A DNA stretch of 64,000 nt from Shimia haliotis (GCF_900114415.1 NZ_FOSZ01000004.1:332183-396182); one strand, 5' to 3'; shown: positions 48,412 through 58,028, counted from the stretch's first letter. The notes: generated by a model from the letters alone, not told the origin. Translations and numbers: made by a program.

Positions 48412-49395
48412 GTGACCAATGTTTTGGTGACCGGAGGGGCCGGATATATAGGCTCTCACGCGTGCAAGGCACTTCGGGATGCTGGGTTCACACCTGTGAC
48501 CTATGACAATTTGTGTACCGGATGGCAGGACGCCGTAAAATTTGGCCCGTTTGAACAAGGCGACTTACAAGATCGCGCACGGCTGGATCAGGTTTTCTCC
48601 AAATACAGCCCGATTGCCGTCATGCATTTTGCAGCGCTGAGCCAGGTAGGCGAGAGCATGCAGAAACCTGGTCTGTATTGGCACAACAATGTGGGCGGTT
48701 CTCTGTCCTTGCTTGAGGCGGCAGTGGCTGCCGGATGTTTGAACATTGTCTTTAGTTCGACCTGTGCGACCTATGGCGACCACGACAACGTGCTATTGGA
48801 TGAAACCGTCGCGCAACACCCGATCAACGCTTATGCCAGTTCAAAGCGGGCGATTGAGGATATGTTGAGCGACTTTGAAGGTGCGCATGATCTGCGCAGC
48901 GTTGTGTTTCGGTATTTTAACGTGGCCGGAGCCGATCCGGAGGCAGAAGTTGGCGAGTTTCATCAACCAGAGACACATTTGGTGCCGCTGATGCTGGATG
49001 CCATTGCCGGCAAGCGCGATGCTCTGACCATCCATGGTACAGATTATGACACGCCGGACGGCACTTGCATTCGCGACTATGTACATGTTTGCGATCTGGT
49101 GGATGCGCATGTGCTTGGCTTGCGGTGGTTGCTTGATGGCAAGAAGAGCCGCGTATTTAGCCTTGGGTCTGGCACGGGCTTTTCGGTGAGAGAAGTGGTG
49201 GATCAATCGCGGGCCGTGACCAATCAGGCTGTGCCGATCAAAGAAGGCCCGCGCCGTGCAGGAGATTGCACCAAACTGGTTTCCGGCTCGACACGTGCCG
49301 AAAAAGAGCTAGGCTGGACGCCAACACGCTCCAAAATGGACATCATGATCGCCGATGCATGGAGATGGCATCAATCCGGCCATTACGACCGCTGA
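48412..49395 (+). CDS. galE: UDP-glucose 4-epimerase
   Basis: Interconverts UDP-glucose and UDP-galactose. 327 residues, GTG start at 48412 with GGGGAGGG ahead. NAD motif VTGGAGYIGSHACKAL, Ser in FSSTCATYGD, catalytic Tyr-Lys in NAYASSKRAIE, and the substrate motif VFRYFNVAGADPE. Its last 41 bp overlap the glycosyltransferase start if ATG 49355 is correct. Confidence 0.94.
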   Translation: MTNVLVTGGAGYIGSHACKALRDAGFTPVTYDNLCTGWQDAVKFGPFEQGDLQDRARLDQVFSKYSPIAVMHFAALSQVGESMQKPGLYWHNNVGGSLSLLEAAVAAGCLNIVFSSTCATYGDHDNVLLDETVAQHPINAYASSKRAIEDMLSDFEGAHDLRSVVFRYFNVAGADPEAEVGEFHQPETHLVPLMLDAIAGKRDALTIHGTDYDTPDGTCIRDYVHVCDLVDAHVLGLRWLLDGKKSRVFSLGSGTGFSVREVVDQSRAVTNQAVPIKEGPRRAGDCTKLVSGSTRAEKELGWTPTRSKMDIMIADAWRWHQSGHYDR

Positions 49396-50623
49396 CCCTT
49401 CGGCCAGACTGATTGAGCTGACTCGGGTGCTCGCCTTGAAGGGGCGGCCACCGACGGGCGTGGATCGTGTGTGTCTGGCCTATTTGCGTGCGGTGGTTTC
49501 GGATGTGGTTCCAGCCTGGGGTTTGGCGCGGACAAAAGCCGGTTATGTTCTTGTTAATAAAGAGGGAATGAATGCGCTTCTGGCTCGGCTTGAAGGGCGG
49601 ACCCCATGGGGTGAGAGCGACTGGATTTCACGTGTGACGCGCGACGCAGAAAACCCACGTCGCGAGACAGAGGCAGATCTCAGGCGATTGCGCACAGCGC
49701 GCTGCACCCGATCGTTTCTTGGTCGCATGTTGAGGCGGTATTTGCCTTCTGGCACTGTCTACATCAACGTTGATCATGCCAATTTTTCGCAGCGTGTTGT
49801 GAACGCTGTCAAAAGCATCCCGCACGGCAAGATTTCAGTGTTTTTGCACGACACAATCCCATTGGATTTGCCGGATTTTGAAGCGTCCAAACCGTCTCTT
49901 GAATTCGCGCGTCTTTTTGAGCGCGCGCGCAGGAATGCCGATGTGTTGATCGTCAATTCAGAGGTCACGCGACAGGATGTGATCCGTCATATGTCCCGTG
50001 CCGGGGACGTGCCGGAGATTGTCGTGGCACATCTGGGTGTGGAAGGGGATTTGTTCCAAATCGTGAACAATCAGCCGAATTTGGTGTCCGCGCCATATTT
50101 TGTTGCTGTGGGAACGATTTCACCGCGCAAGAACCACGGCTTTCTTCTTGATATTTGGGACCGGATGGCAAAGGAGCAGACGGCCGAGTCCTTGCCGCAT
50201 CTGGTGATCGCTGGGCGTCGCGGATGGAAGAGTGACGAACTGTTCGCCCGATTGGGCAACAGCCCCCTTAGAGGCGTGTGCGTCCATGAGTTCAACAGCT
50301 TGGATGACGCGGCCCTCGGGCACCTCGTGGCAGGGGCGTCGGGACTGGTGTTTCCAAGTATTGCAGAAGGTTTTGGCCTGCCACCAGTTGAGGCAGCGGC
50401 GGCAGGGGTGCCCGTGGTCTGTAATGATTTGCCTGTGATGCGGGAAATTCTCGGCGAATATCCCATTTACGCAAGCGTTACAGACAGTTATTCATGGATT
50501 CAGGCAATAAGAACTTTGGCGCAGGCTGATCGGGACGTGCAGGACGCGAACGGTCGGCCTCAGGCGCGTTTTGAGGTGCCGACCTGGGAGGCGCATTTCA
50601 ACACCGTCTTAAGGGTCACATGA
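49355..50623 (+). CDS. Glycosyltransferase family 1
   Basis: A 422-residue GT-B transferase. The C-terminal donor-binding half is clear: VSAPYFVAVGTISPRKNHGFLLDIW, LVIAGRRGWKSDE, and SGLVFPSIAEGFGLPPVEAAAAGVPVVCND with the E-x7-E signature. N-terminal acceptor half (TGVDRVCLAYLRAV..., VFLHDTIPLDLPDF) is typical of GT4 enzymes. The exact start is uncertain: ATG 49355 overlaps galE by 41 bp; translation might begin a little further in. Confidence 0.85.
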   Translation: MHGDGINPAITTADPSARLIELTRVLALKGRPPTGVDRVCLAYLRAVVSDVVPAWGLARTKAGYVLVNKEGMNALLARLEGRTPWGESDWISRVTRDAENPRRETEADLRRLRTARCTRSFLGRMLRRYLPSGTVYINVDHANFSQRVVNAVKSIPHGKISVFLHDTIPLDLPDFEASKPSLEFARLFERARRNADVLIVNSEVTRQDVIRHMSRAGDVPEIVVAHLGVEGDLFQIVNNQPNLVSAPYFVAVGTISPRKNHGFLLDIWDRMAKEQTAESLPHLVIAGRRGWKSDELFARLGNSPLRGVCVHEFNSLDDAALGHLVAGASGLVFPSIAEGFGLPPVEAAAAGVPVVCNDLPVMREILGEYPIYASVTDSYSWIQAIRTLAQADRDVQDANGRPQARFEVPTWEAHFNTVLRVT

Positions 50624-50673
50624 TAGCCCAGATGGGTGCGCCGTGAGAGGCAGAACAAGGAAGAGTTAACGGG

Positions 50674-51684
50674 TTGGGTGTTTGGCAATCATATCGGCTT
50701 CGGGTCAGACGCCGTTACCGGCTGGGCCGCGCAATTCGCAAGCGCCGTGAGTTGCGGTCGATTGTCAATCGGACCGGCAAGATCAAACGCGATGATCTGC
50801 TTTTGTTTTCCACTCAGCGCAACGAACAAATTCGCCTGCCGTTCTTCTTGGATTATTACCGGAACAAAGGCGTCGATCATTTCCTGATCGTGGACAATGA
50901 CAGCGATGATGGCTCGCTTGAATATCTTTCGGAGCAACCGGATGTATCGGTTTGGCACACGCGCAAGAGTTATAAGCGGTCCCGCTTTGGTGTGGATTGG
51001 CTGAACTGGCTGCAGTTTCGGTATGGCCACGAACATTGGTGCCTGACCGTCGATCCGGACGAGTTCTTTATCTATCCCTTTTGTGACACACGCCCGATCA
51101 AGGCGTTGACGGATTGGCTGGATGCCTCTTCGATCAAATCCTTCAGTGCGATGTTGTTGGATATGTACCCACGTGGCCCGATCACCGAGCAGCCTTACCG
51201 GTCCGGGCAGGATCCTCTGGACATCGCCTGTTGGTTTGACGCCGGCAATTATACGATGTCGAAGAATCCGCAGTACGGCAATCTGTGGATTCAGGGCGGG
51301 CCACGGTCGCGGGTGTTCTTTCCCGACGATCCGGAACTGGCGCCGGCGCTCAACAAAATTCCCTTGGTCAAATGGAACAGGCGCTACGCCTATGTGAGTT
51401 CGACCCACATGCTGCTGCCACGAGGGCTTAATCAGGTGTATGATGAATGGGGCGGGGAGAAGGCCTCCGGCCTGTTGCTGCACGCCAAATTTCTCGACAC
51501 GTTCACCGCAAAGGCCGAAGAAGAATTGCTGCGCAATCAGCATTACTCGGCCAGTGTCGAATATAAAGCTTATGCCGAGCGCCTGCGGGACAATCCCGAG
51601 CTGTGGTGCAAGTGGAGTGAAAAATACATCAACTGGCGCCAGCTTGAAATTCTGGGCCTCATGTCCAAGGGGAACTGGGCATGA
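50674..51684 (+). CDS. Glycosyltransferase family 2 (Glyco_tranf_2_4 type)
   Basis: A 336-residue enzyme. Basic N-terminus, then NEQIRLPFFLDYYRNKGVDHFLIVDNDSDDGSLEYL, which is the Glyco_tranf_2_4 nucleotide-binding core, and the metal motif in WCLTVDPDEFFIYP. Later, a conserved-looking WIQGGPRSRVFF and STHMLLPRG. The start is a TTG (50674), with AGGAAGAG 9 bp upstream. Its stop overlaps the GT14-type gene (ATGA). Confidence 0.8.
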   Translation: MGVWQSYRLRVRRRYRLGRAIRKRRELRSIVNRTGKIKRDDLLLFSTQRNEQIRLPFFLDYYRNKGVDHFLIVDNDSDDGSLEYLSEQPDVSVWHTRKSYKRSRFGVDWLNWLQFRYGHEHWCLTVDPDEFFIYPFCDTRPIKALTDWLDASSIKSFSAMLLDMYPRGPITEQPYRSGQDPLDIACWFDAGNYTMSKNPQYGNLWIQGGPRSRVFFPDDPELAPALNKIPLVKWNRRYAYVSSTHMLLPRGLNQVYDEWGGEKASGLLLHAKFLDTFTAKAEEELLRNQHYSASVEYKAYAERLRDNPELWCKWSEKYINWRQLEILGLMSKGNWA

Positions 51685-53378
51685 GTGTTGGTATTCTGAT
51701 GTTGGTGCACACTGCGTTCGGCCGTGCCGAGCAGGTGGCACGACATTGGAACAAATACGGCTGTCCGGTGGTGATCCACGTGGACGCAACAGTGAAGCAG
51801 AAGCAATACAAACGGTTTGTGAAAGCGCTTGAGGATTTGCCGGACGTGAAGTTCTGCAAGCGACACAAATGTGAGTGGGGTGCTTGGGGGCTGGTGGCGG
51901 CGGCACAGTCTGCGGCGGAGATGATGCTTGAGGACTTTCCAAGTGTGCGCCACGTTTATCTGACCTCGGGGTCGTGTCTGCCTCTGCGCCCTGTGCAAGA
52001 GTTGAAAGATTATCTTGCCGCCCGCCCAAGGACAGATTTCATCGAGAGCGCGACAACTGCAGATGTGCCTTGGACGGTTGGTGGTCTGGATGCGGAACGG
52101 TTTACGCTTCACTTCCCGTTTTCTTGGAAGAAGAACCGGTACTTGTTTGACAAATGGGTCGATATTCAGCGGTTTCTGAGGATCAAACGACGCATTCCAC
52201 ACGGGATTGTCCCACATATGGGCAGCCAGTGGTGGTGCCTGACACGGCAAACACTTTCAGCCATTCTGGAAGACCCCGAACGGGCCACATTTGACAAATA
52301 CTTCAGTCGTGTCTGGATTCCCGATGAAAGCTATTTCCAGACTTTGGTCCGGCTCTATTCAACGAAAATCGAAAGCCGTTCTCTGACGCTGTCGAAGTTC
52401 GACTTTCAGGGCAAGCCGCACATTTTTTATGACGACCACCTACAGCTTTTGCGTCGGTCCGACTGTTTTGTGGCGCGCAAGATCTGGCCGCGCGCGAACA
52501 AGCTTTATAACGGGTTCATGAGAGACCCTGAGGGCGCCATCAAGATGAGCGAGCCCAACCCCGCCAAGATCGACCGGATTTTTGCCAAGGCGGTGGAGCG
52601 CCGGACCAAGGGGCGGACCGGTCTTTATATGCAAAGCCGCTATCCCAATGAGGGTTGGGAAAACGGCATGACCTTCGGGCGCTATTCGGTGTTTCACGGG
52701 TTTGCCGAGCTGTTTGAAGATTTTGAACCTTGGCTGTCACGCGCAACAGGTGCGCAGGTGCATGGCCATGTGTTTGCGCCGGAGAGGGCAGAGTTCTCGG
52801 GCCGGCAGCGTGTGATCAACGGCGCGCTCAGCAGCTCTCCGAAGCTGCGCGATTACAATTCCATAGCCTTCCTGTCGAACCTGATTTGGAACACACGCGG
52901 CGAGCGGCAGTGTTTTCAGGTTGGCCCCAGAGATGAGGGCGCACCGGTGTGGTTCATTGCCAAAGATCCCAATGCACAAGTGAGTGTGATTTCCGGGGCG
53001 TGGGCGGTGCCTTTGTTCAAGTCCAATCTGAATTTCACCGAAATTAGGGCTGAGGCGGCACGATTGCAAAAGCTGGAAAACGAACAGTTGTTTGCCTTGA
53101 GATCGCCCTATGCCAAGGCGCGGGTGCGGATTTGGACTATGGCTGAGTTCATCGAGGCCCCAATGGAGCCGTTGCAGACGATCATCGACGAGATTGGCAT
53201 GGACCGTGCCCGCCGTCTGGCAGAGGCCCCGCGGATGGCTGACCTGAGCGGGTTTGGTCAATTCCTGCAGAACCTCAAAAATCAGGGGATGCATCCCTAT
53301 CTGATGGGCGATTTCCCTGTCGAGCAGCCTGAAGGCGGACAAAAGAAGCCACCGCGCAAACCCTATTTGGTGCAGTAA
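51681..53378 (+). CDS. Core-2/I-branching-type (GT14) glycosyltransferase
   Basis: A 565-residue protein. The N-terminal half matches the branching beta-1,6-N-acetylglucosaminyltransferase/xylosyltransferase family: GILMLVHTAFGRAEQVARHW, VVIHVDATVKQKQY, HVYLTSGSCLPLRPV, and MGSQWWCLTRQTLSAIL followed by WIPDESYFQTLV, where the acidic residues act in catalysis. The C-terminal half (about 300-565) has no clear family in my reading. GT14 enzymes usually transfer GlcNAc or xylose. Common in roseobacters beside a sulfotransferase; actual product unknown. Confidence 0.82.
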   Translation: MSVGILMLVHTAFGRAEQVARHWNKYGCPVVIHVDATVKQKQYKRFVKALEDLPDVKFCKRHKCEWGAWGLVAAAQSAAEMMLEDFPSVRHVYLTSGSCLPLRPVQELKDYLAARPRTDFIESATTADVPWTVGGLDAERFTLHFPFSWKKNRYLFDKWVDIQRFLRIKRRIPHGIVPHMGSQWWCLTRQTLSAILEDPERATFDKYFSRVWIPDESYFQTLVRLYSTKIESRSLTLSKFDFQGKPHIFYDDHLQLLRRSDCFVARKIWPRANKLYNGFMRDPEGAIKMSEPNPAKIDRIFAKAVERRTKGRTGLYMQSRYPNEGWENGMTFGRYSVFHGFAELFEDFEPWLSRATGAQVHGHVFAPERAEFSGRQRVINGALSSSPKLRDYNSIAFLSNLIWNTRGERQCFQVGPRDEGAPVWFIAKDPNAQVSVISGAWAVPLFKSNLNFTEIRAEAARLQKLENEQLFALRSPYAKARVRIWTMAEFIEAPMEPLQTIIDEIGMDRARRLAEAPRMADLSGFGQFLQNLKNQGMHPYLMGDFPVEQPEGGQKKPPRKPYLVQ

Positions 53379-53384
53379 AAACCC

Positions 53385-54809
53385 ATGTCCAAGTTTGATT
53401 ATTTCGTCGTGTTTGCAGAGATGCGCACAGGGTCCAATTTTCTCGAGACCAACATCAATGCTTTTGACGGGCTGAATTGTCATGGTGAGGCGTTTAACCC
53501 CCATTTCATCGGCTATCCGAACCGCGACGACGTGCTGGGCGTCACCTTGGAGCAACGGACGGCGGATCCAATGGTCTTGCTTCGCGCGATCAAGGAAGAA
53601 CCGGACCATTTGTCGGGGTTTCGATATTTCCACAACCATGATCCGCGGATTCTCGACACGATCCTGAACGACGAGCGCTGTGCCAAGATTGTTCTTACCC
53701 GCAATCCGCTGGACAGCTATGTGAGCTGGAAAATTGCGCAAGCTACCGGACAGTGGAAGCTGACGGATGTGCGGCGTCGGCGGGACAGCAAAGTGCGTTT
53801 CGATGGGGCAGAGTTCAAACTCCACGTCGAGGATTTACAGGATTTTCAGGTCACGTTGATGAAGGCGCTGCAGACCAGCGGGCAAACGGCGTTTTACGTG
53901 GCCTATGAGGATCTGCAGGACATTGACGTGATGAATGGCCTCGCTCGGTATCTTGGCGTGGACGAGGTGCTGCCAGCGCTCGACAAGTCTCTGAAGCGAC
54001 AGAACCCGAGTGCGCTGTCGGAGAAAGTGTCCAACTTTGCGGAGGTGTCTTTGGCGCTGGCGGATCTGGACCGGTTCAATCTCAACCGCACTCCGAATTT
54101 TGAGCCCCGCCGAGGGGGCGTGGTGCCGAGCTATCTGGCGGGGGCCGTCGTGCCGCTTCTGTATATGCCGGTGCGATCTGGGCCCGAGGCCGAAGTGGCG
54201 CAATGGCTGGCCGCGTTGGACCATGTGCCCGAGACGTCTTTGTTGACGGATTTTTCGCAAAAAACCCTGCGCAAGTGGAAACGAGGCAACAAAGGGCATC
54301 GCACGTTCACCGTGGTGCGCCATCCCGTGCCGCGCGTTCATGCGGCATTCTGCGAGCGTATTCTGTCGACCGATGAAGGCAGCTATACCAAAATCCGCAA
54401 CACGTTGCGCAAGACTTACAAGTTACCAATCCCCAAGGACGGACCAGACCCGGATTATGATGTGGAGGCTCATCGCACAGCGTTTCTGGCGTTCCTTGAT
54501 TTTGTAAAAGCGAATCTTCTGGGTCAAACCAGTATTCGGCAAGATGCCCATTGGGCGACTCAATCGGGCGCAGTGCGGGGATTCGGTGACATGGCGCTTC
54601 CGGATATGATCATTCGTGAGGAAGAAATGGCCAGCTATCTTCCTGCTTTGGCGATGCAGGTGGGGCGTAAATCGGTACCCGATCCCATTCCGGCGGCTCA
54701 GGATGCGCCGGTGTCTCTAGAGGCAATCTATGACGCGGAGATCGAAGCGCGGGTGCGTGAGATTTACCAGCGGGACTATATGATTTTCGGTTTTGAGAAC
54801 TGGCGCTGA
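53385..54809 (+). CDS. Protein with two sulfotransferase-like domains
   Basis: 474 residues. The first half (1-230) is a complete-looking Stf0/NodH-like sulfotransferase: the 5'-phosphosulfate loop FAEMRTGSNFLETNI and the 3'-phosphate site KIVLTRNPLDSYVSWKI. The second half (about 255-474) resembles Sulfotransfer_2: TFTVVRHPVPRVHAAFCERIL is a 3'-phosphate site, but the corresponding 5' loop (YMPVRSGPEAE) lacks the usual Lys/Arg-Ser/Thr pattern, so it may be degenerate. Sulfate from PAPS would be added to the glycan made by neighbouring enzymes; PAP is cleared by cysQ. No signal sequence: cytoplasmic. Confidence 0.8.
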   Translation: MSKFDYFVVFAEMRTGSNFLETNINAFDGLNCHGEAFNPHFIGYPNRDDVLGVTLEQRTADPMVLLRAIKEEPDHLSGFRYFHNHDPRILDTILNDERCAKIVLTRNPLDSYVSWKIAQATGQWKLTDVRRRRDSKVRFDGAEFKLHVEDLQDFQVTLMKALQTSGQTAFYVAYEDLQDIDVMNGLARYLGVDEVLPALDKSLKRQNPSALSEKVSNFAEVSLALADLDRFNLNRTPNFEPRRGGVVPSYLAGAVVPLLYMPVRSGPEAEVAQWLAALDHVPETSLLTDFSQKTLRKWKRGNKGHRTFTVVRHPVPRVHAAFCERILSTDEGSYTKIRNTLRKTYKLPIPKDGPDPDYDVEAHRTAFLAFLDFVKANLLGQTSIRQDAHWATQSGAVRGFGDMALPDMIIREEEMASYLPALAMQVGRKSVPDPIPAAQDAPVSLEAIYDAEIEARVREIYQRDYMIFGFENWR

Positions 54810-54852
54810 CGGGCAGAAGGCAGGCGCCGTAGGGCCGGTTGGTCAGGCGGTT

Positions 54853-55317
54853 TTAGGCCGCCTGAACCTTGTCGTCTTGGGTCAGGATCGCGAAAAGCGT
54901 TCCGGCATCCTGATTGGCGCGAAGTTTGGCGCAAACGGCGGCGTCGCGCAGGCTGCGAGACACACGGGCAAGCGCTTTGAGATGTTCGACGCCGGCATCT
55001 TCCGGCGCAAAAAGTGCAAACGCAATGTCCACGGGCTGACGATCTACCGCGTTGAAATCAACAGGCTTTTCCAAAAGAATAAAGGCGCCAAGGACGCTGT
55101 CGATATCGGTCAGGCGCGCGTGCGGCAGGGCCACACCGTTCCCGACACCGGTGGGGCCGAGGTTTTCACGGTCCTGCAGGGCCTCGACCACGCGGGACGC
55201 GGACAGGTCATATGCCGACGCCGCGAGGTCGCCGAATTCTTGCAGCAAACGCTTCCTGCTTGAGGCGGCAGTAACAACTTTCACCGCCTCTGGCCGGAGG
55301 ATCGTAGATAGGTCCAT
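54853..55317 (-). CDS. ptsN: PTS EIIA-Ntr regulatory protein
   Basis: Nitrogen-PTS phosphocarrier that regulates potassium and other functions. 154 residues, with the phosphorylated His in GVALPHARL (near residue 66) and the family core ALFAPEDAGVEHLKALARVSRSL. Last gene of the rnd-kdsD-lptCAB-hpf-ptsN run. An inverted repeat (about 54841-54868) covers its 3' end but lacks a T tract. Confidence 0.92.
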   Translation of the reverse strand: MDLSTILRPEAVKVVTAASSRKRLLQEFGDLAASAYDLSASRVVEALQDRENLGPTGVGNGVALPHARLTDIDSVLGAFILLEKPVDFNAVDRQPVDIAFALFAPEDAGVEHLKALARVSRSLRDAAVCAKLRANQDAGTLFAILTQDDKVQAA

Positions 55318-55359
55318 CTTGCCTGTAACTCCGGATTGGGGGCATTGCCCCCAACCGCA

Positions 55360-55929
55360 TTATGTCTGCGGATCAACCCAGCCGATATTGCCGTCCTCAC
55401 GGCGATAGACCACGTTCAATCCACCTTTGCTTTCGTTCTTGAAGACCAGCACAGGCGCTCCGGCAAGTTCCATTTGCATCACAGCTTCGCCGACGCTCAG
55501 AGATGGGATCTTGGTTTCCATCTCGGCGACGATCACCGGTTGCAGGGTTTCGGGCTCGGCCTCATGTTCTTCAGCTTCAGGCGCGAGGATATACGAGGAA
55601 GCGCCGAAGAGTTCAACCGGGTCTTGGCGCTCCTTATGGTGGTCTTTCAGGCGGCGCTTGTAGCGGCGCAGTTGTTTGTCCATTTTTTCGCCACAGCCGT
55701 CGAATGCTGCATAAATATCGACTGCGTGGGATTTGGCCTGAGCTGTCAGTCCGGTGGACAGATGGACGGTGGCTTCACAGACGTATTCATGTGCGCTTTT
55801 TGAGAAGACAATATTCGCGTCGGTCGGTCGGCCGGCATATTTTTCTAGAATACCACTCAGCTCGGTTTTTACGTGGGTCTGCAGGGCTTCGCCGACGTCG
55901 ATTTGTTTTCCGGTGATTTGATAGCGCAT
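55360..55929 (-). CDS. hpf: Ribosome hibernation promoting factor, long form
   Basis: Dimerises 70S ribosomes into inactive 100S. 189 residues: N-terminal HPF/RaiA domain (MRYQITGKQIDVGEALQTHV..., VFSKSAHEYVCEATVHL) and a C-terminal domain (QPVIVAEMETKIPSLSVGEAVMQMELAGAPVLVFKNESKGGLNVVYRREDGNIGWVDP), as in long HPF. Ribosome-binding site AAGGAGA. A hairpin with an AAAAAAC/GTTTTTT loop lies in its leader (about 55960-55977). Confidence 0.93.
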   Translation of the reverse strand: MRYQITGKQIDVGEALQTHVKTELSGILEKYAGRPTDANIVFSKSAHEYVCEATVHLSTGLTAQAKSHAVDIYAAFDGCGEKMDKQLRRYKRRLKDHHKERQDPVELFGASSYILAPEAEEHEAEPETLQPVIVAEMETKIPSLSVGEAVMQMELAGAPVLVFKNESKGGLNVVYRREDGNIGWVDPQT

Positions 55930-56164
55930 CCTGTCTCCTTTTCGATGACATGTCGGACCACGGGCAAAAAACGCCCGTCAAATGCTTTAGATCCGAATGC
56001 TGGAACTCGACACCTTGCACCGTGTTGCGCGATCCGGCACCGAAAAAACGGAGGACGGGATCACAGCATGGGGTGGCCGAGGTGTCATAGTGTTTATTTG
56101 AGTATCAGGACCGCCGAGAGTCAATGACGGGGATCAACTTTGCGCCGGAATTTGCCAGCCGGAC
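55930..56164. other. Intergenic leader region of hpf, no gene seen
   Basis: 235 bp between lptB and hpf. No credible ORF. Contains ACGGGC (about 55960-55965) paired with GCCCGT, separated by AAAAAAC, about 30 bp upstream of hpf. In many proteobacteria rpoN sits here; it is absent. Promoter elements for hpf were not recognised. Confidence 0.4.
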
Positions 56165-56923
56165 TTAAGAAATCCTAAAGTTATCACCAAGATAGACGCG
56201 GCGGACATTTTCATTTTCCACCACTTCCTCGGGGGTGCCGGACATCAGCACTTTGCCGTCGTGCAGAATGTAGGCGCGGTCCACGATCTCAAGAGTTTCG
56301 CGGACGTTGTGATCGGTGATCAAGACGCCGATGCCCCGCTTTTTCAAGTCCGCCACCAAATGACGAATGTCGCCTACGGAAATCGGGTCAACGCCGGCAA
56401 AGGGTTCATCCAAAAGCAGATATTTCGGATCAGCGGCCAAACAGCGTGCGATTTCAACGCGCCGACGCTCTCCGCCGGACAAGGCCAAAGCTGGCGCACG
56501 GCGCAGGTGTTCAATGGAGAACTCGCTCAGGAGTTCCTCAAGACGTTCACGACGTTTGTGTCGGTCTTTCTGCGTGATATCGAGAATCGCGGTGATGTTG
56601 TCTTCGACCGAAAGGCCCCGGAAGATCGACATCTCTTGGGGCAAATAGCCAATACCCAGCTTGGCGCGGCGGTACATCGGAAGGGTGGTGGCATCCAGAC
56701 CATCAATCACCACGCGCCCGCCTTCTGGCTGCAAGAGCCCTGCAACCGCATAGAATGTCGTGGTTTTTCCTGATCCGTTCGGCCCCAACAGCGCGACCAC
56801 CTCACCGCGGTTGAGTTCCATAGAAAAGTCGCGGATCACCACACGCTTGCGATAAGCTTTACGAAGGCTTTCGACCTTCAGGCCGGATTGGCCGTCTGTT
56901 ATGGCAAGGTCCGGTTTTGCCAT
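56165..56923 (-). CDS. lptB: LPS export ABC ATPase LptB
   Basis: ATPase of the LptB2FG extractor that lifts LPS from the inner membrane. 252 residues with Walker [15 protein letters not shown], signature [16 protein letters not shown], Walker [17 protein letters not shown], and His switch [13 protein letters not shown] 56923 gives [12 protein letters not shown]; a GTG at 56929 overlapping the lptA stop is an alternative that adds two residues. Confidence 0.94.
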   Translation of the reverse strand: MAKPDLAITDGQSGLKVESLRKAYRKRVVIRDFSMELNRGEVVALLGPNGSGKTTTFYAVAGLLQPEGGRVVIDGLDATTLPMYRRAKLGIGYLPQEMSIFRGLSVEDNITAILDITQKDRHKRRERLEELLSEFSIEHLRRAPALALSGGERRRVEIARCLAADPKYLLLDEPFAGVDPISVGDIRHLVADLKKRGIGVLITDHNVRETLEIVDRAYILHDGKVLMSGTPEEVVENENVRRVYLGDNFRIS

Positions 56924-56925
56924 GT

Positions 56926-57402
56926 TCACTGGTTCCTCAGGATCGTTTTGACCTGACCGTGCATCTGGGCGGTGTTGTCGTTGAGGTTTACAGACATGCT
57001 GTCGGCGGTGATGGTTGTGGCCTGTTGAACCACCATGACATCACCGGACATCACAACGGAGCCGTTTTCAATGCTATATTCTGCTTTCTGGGCTTCGGCG
57101 GCGTCACTGCCTTGCACCAAGAGCACATTTCCTTCGGCCACGAGGCGGGCGATCCCGACCTGACCTTCTTGATAGAAGACGTTCACTTTGTCGGCGGTCA
57201 TATGCATCGCGCCTTGTGTGATTTTGACATCGCCACTGAACACGGCGCTGCCGTCATTCTGGTTTACAGAGAGGCTTTCTGCGGTGACTTCCACGGGAAG
57301 GGAGCTGTCTTGCTTCATGTCGCCAAAACCGACCTTGATCCCCTGAGCTGAGGCGAAAGCAGGGAAAAAGCTTACGGCCATAATGAGCAGCGCGCGCAGC
57401 AT
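56926..57402 (-). CDS. lptA: LPS transport periplasmic protein LptA
   Basis: Forms the periplasmic bridge carrying LPS. 158 residues, signal peptide [20 protein letters not shown], then OstA-type beta-jellyroll repeats ([39 protein letters not shown]). ATG 57402 is preferred; a TTG at 57411 overlaps the lptC stop but has the wrong ribosome-binding-site spacing. Stop overlaps lptB. Confidence 0.88.
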   Translation of the reverse strand: MLRALLIMAVSFFPAFASAQGIKVGFGDMKQDSSLPVEVTAESLSVNQNDGSAVFSGDVKITQGAMHMTADKVNVFYQEGQVGIARLVAEGNVLLVQGSDAAEAQKAEYSIENGSVVMSGDVMVVQQATTITADSMSVNLNDNTAQMHGQVKTILRNQ

Positions 57403-57407
57403 AGTTA

Positions 57408-58022
57408 TCAATCCTTTGTAGTCACTGTTGGCGTGTATAACAGGCGCACGCCGTTTGTGAAAAACAAATAGACATCATCGGCCTCGCCGGCAGGTCGAAT
57501 TGCCATGCGACCGGATTCAAGACGTCCGATACCCGTAGTGGCCACCACATCTCCGCCGCTCTCGGCGCGGACTTCCTGAACACTCATGACCATGGTTCCG
57601 GTTTCCAACTCGAAGCCGTTTGAGGTCGAGATGGTCACGCCTTTGTCCAGAACAAGTTCCTTGAACGTCGCATCCATTTCGCCATGTGTGGCGATGATGG
57701 AGATGTTGTTGCCGTTGCTCATGGAGATCTTGGCATTCAGGTCGTTGGCGATTGTGCGTGATGAATCGTCAGCGTCTGGGTGTGCCGTGGTCGCGGTGAC
57801 GGCAATGATGTGGCCTTGCGGCGTCTGTGCGGAAAAGGATGGTGCGGTGATCTGTTGATCCCGCAAACGTTTTTCCAATTCGATATCGGCAAAAGGAATG
57901 GCGCTTTCGAGGTCAACATCGCGCGGTACCAAAAAGAGGGTCGCCAGAATAATCAGAGCAATCAGCGGCAGGACAACCTTCAGGAAGGCCACAACGTTGG
58001 AATATGTCAGGCCACCCGCCAC
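57408..58022 (-). CDS. lptC: LPS export protein LptC
   Basis: Bitopic inner-membrane protein that hands LPS from LptBFG to LptA. 204 residues, single N-terminal membrane helix (VVAFLKVVLPLIALIILATLFLVP) and a periplasmic jellyroll (TAPSFSAQTPQGHIIAVTATTA...). The start is GTG 58022. Lies 6 bp after kdsD; lptC-lptA-lptB order is standard. Confidence 0.88.
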   Translation of the reverse strand: MAGGLTYSNVVAFLKVVLPLIALIILATLFLVPRDVDLESAIPFADIELEKRLRDQQITAPSFSAQTPQGHIIAVTATTAHPDADDSSRTIANDLNAKISMSNGNNISIIATHGEMDATFKELVLDKGVTISTSNGFELETGTMVMSVQEVRAESGGDVVATTGIGRLESGRMAIRPAGEADDVYLFFTNGVRLLYTPTVTTKD

Positions 58023-58028
58023 GAGGGG

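Noticed and set aside
54841..54868. Inverted repeat at the ptsN 3' end as a terminator
   Set aside because: Good stem but no T tract in either direction and it lies partly in coding sequence.
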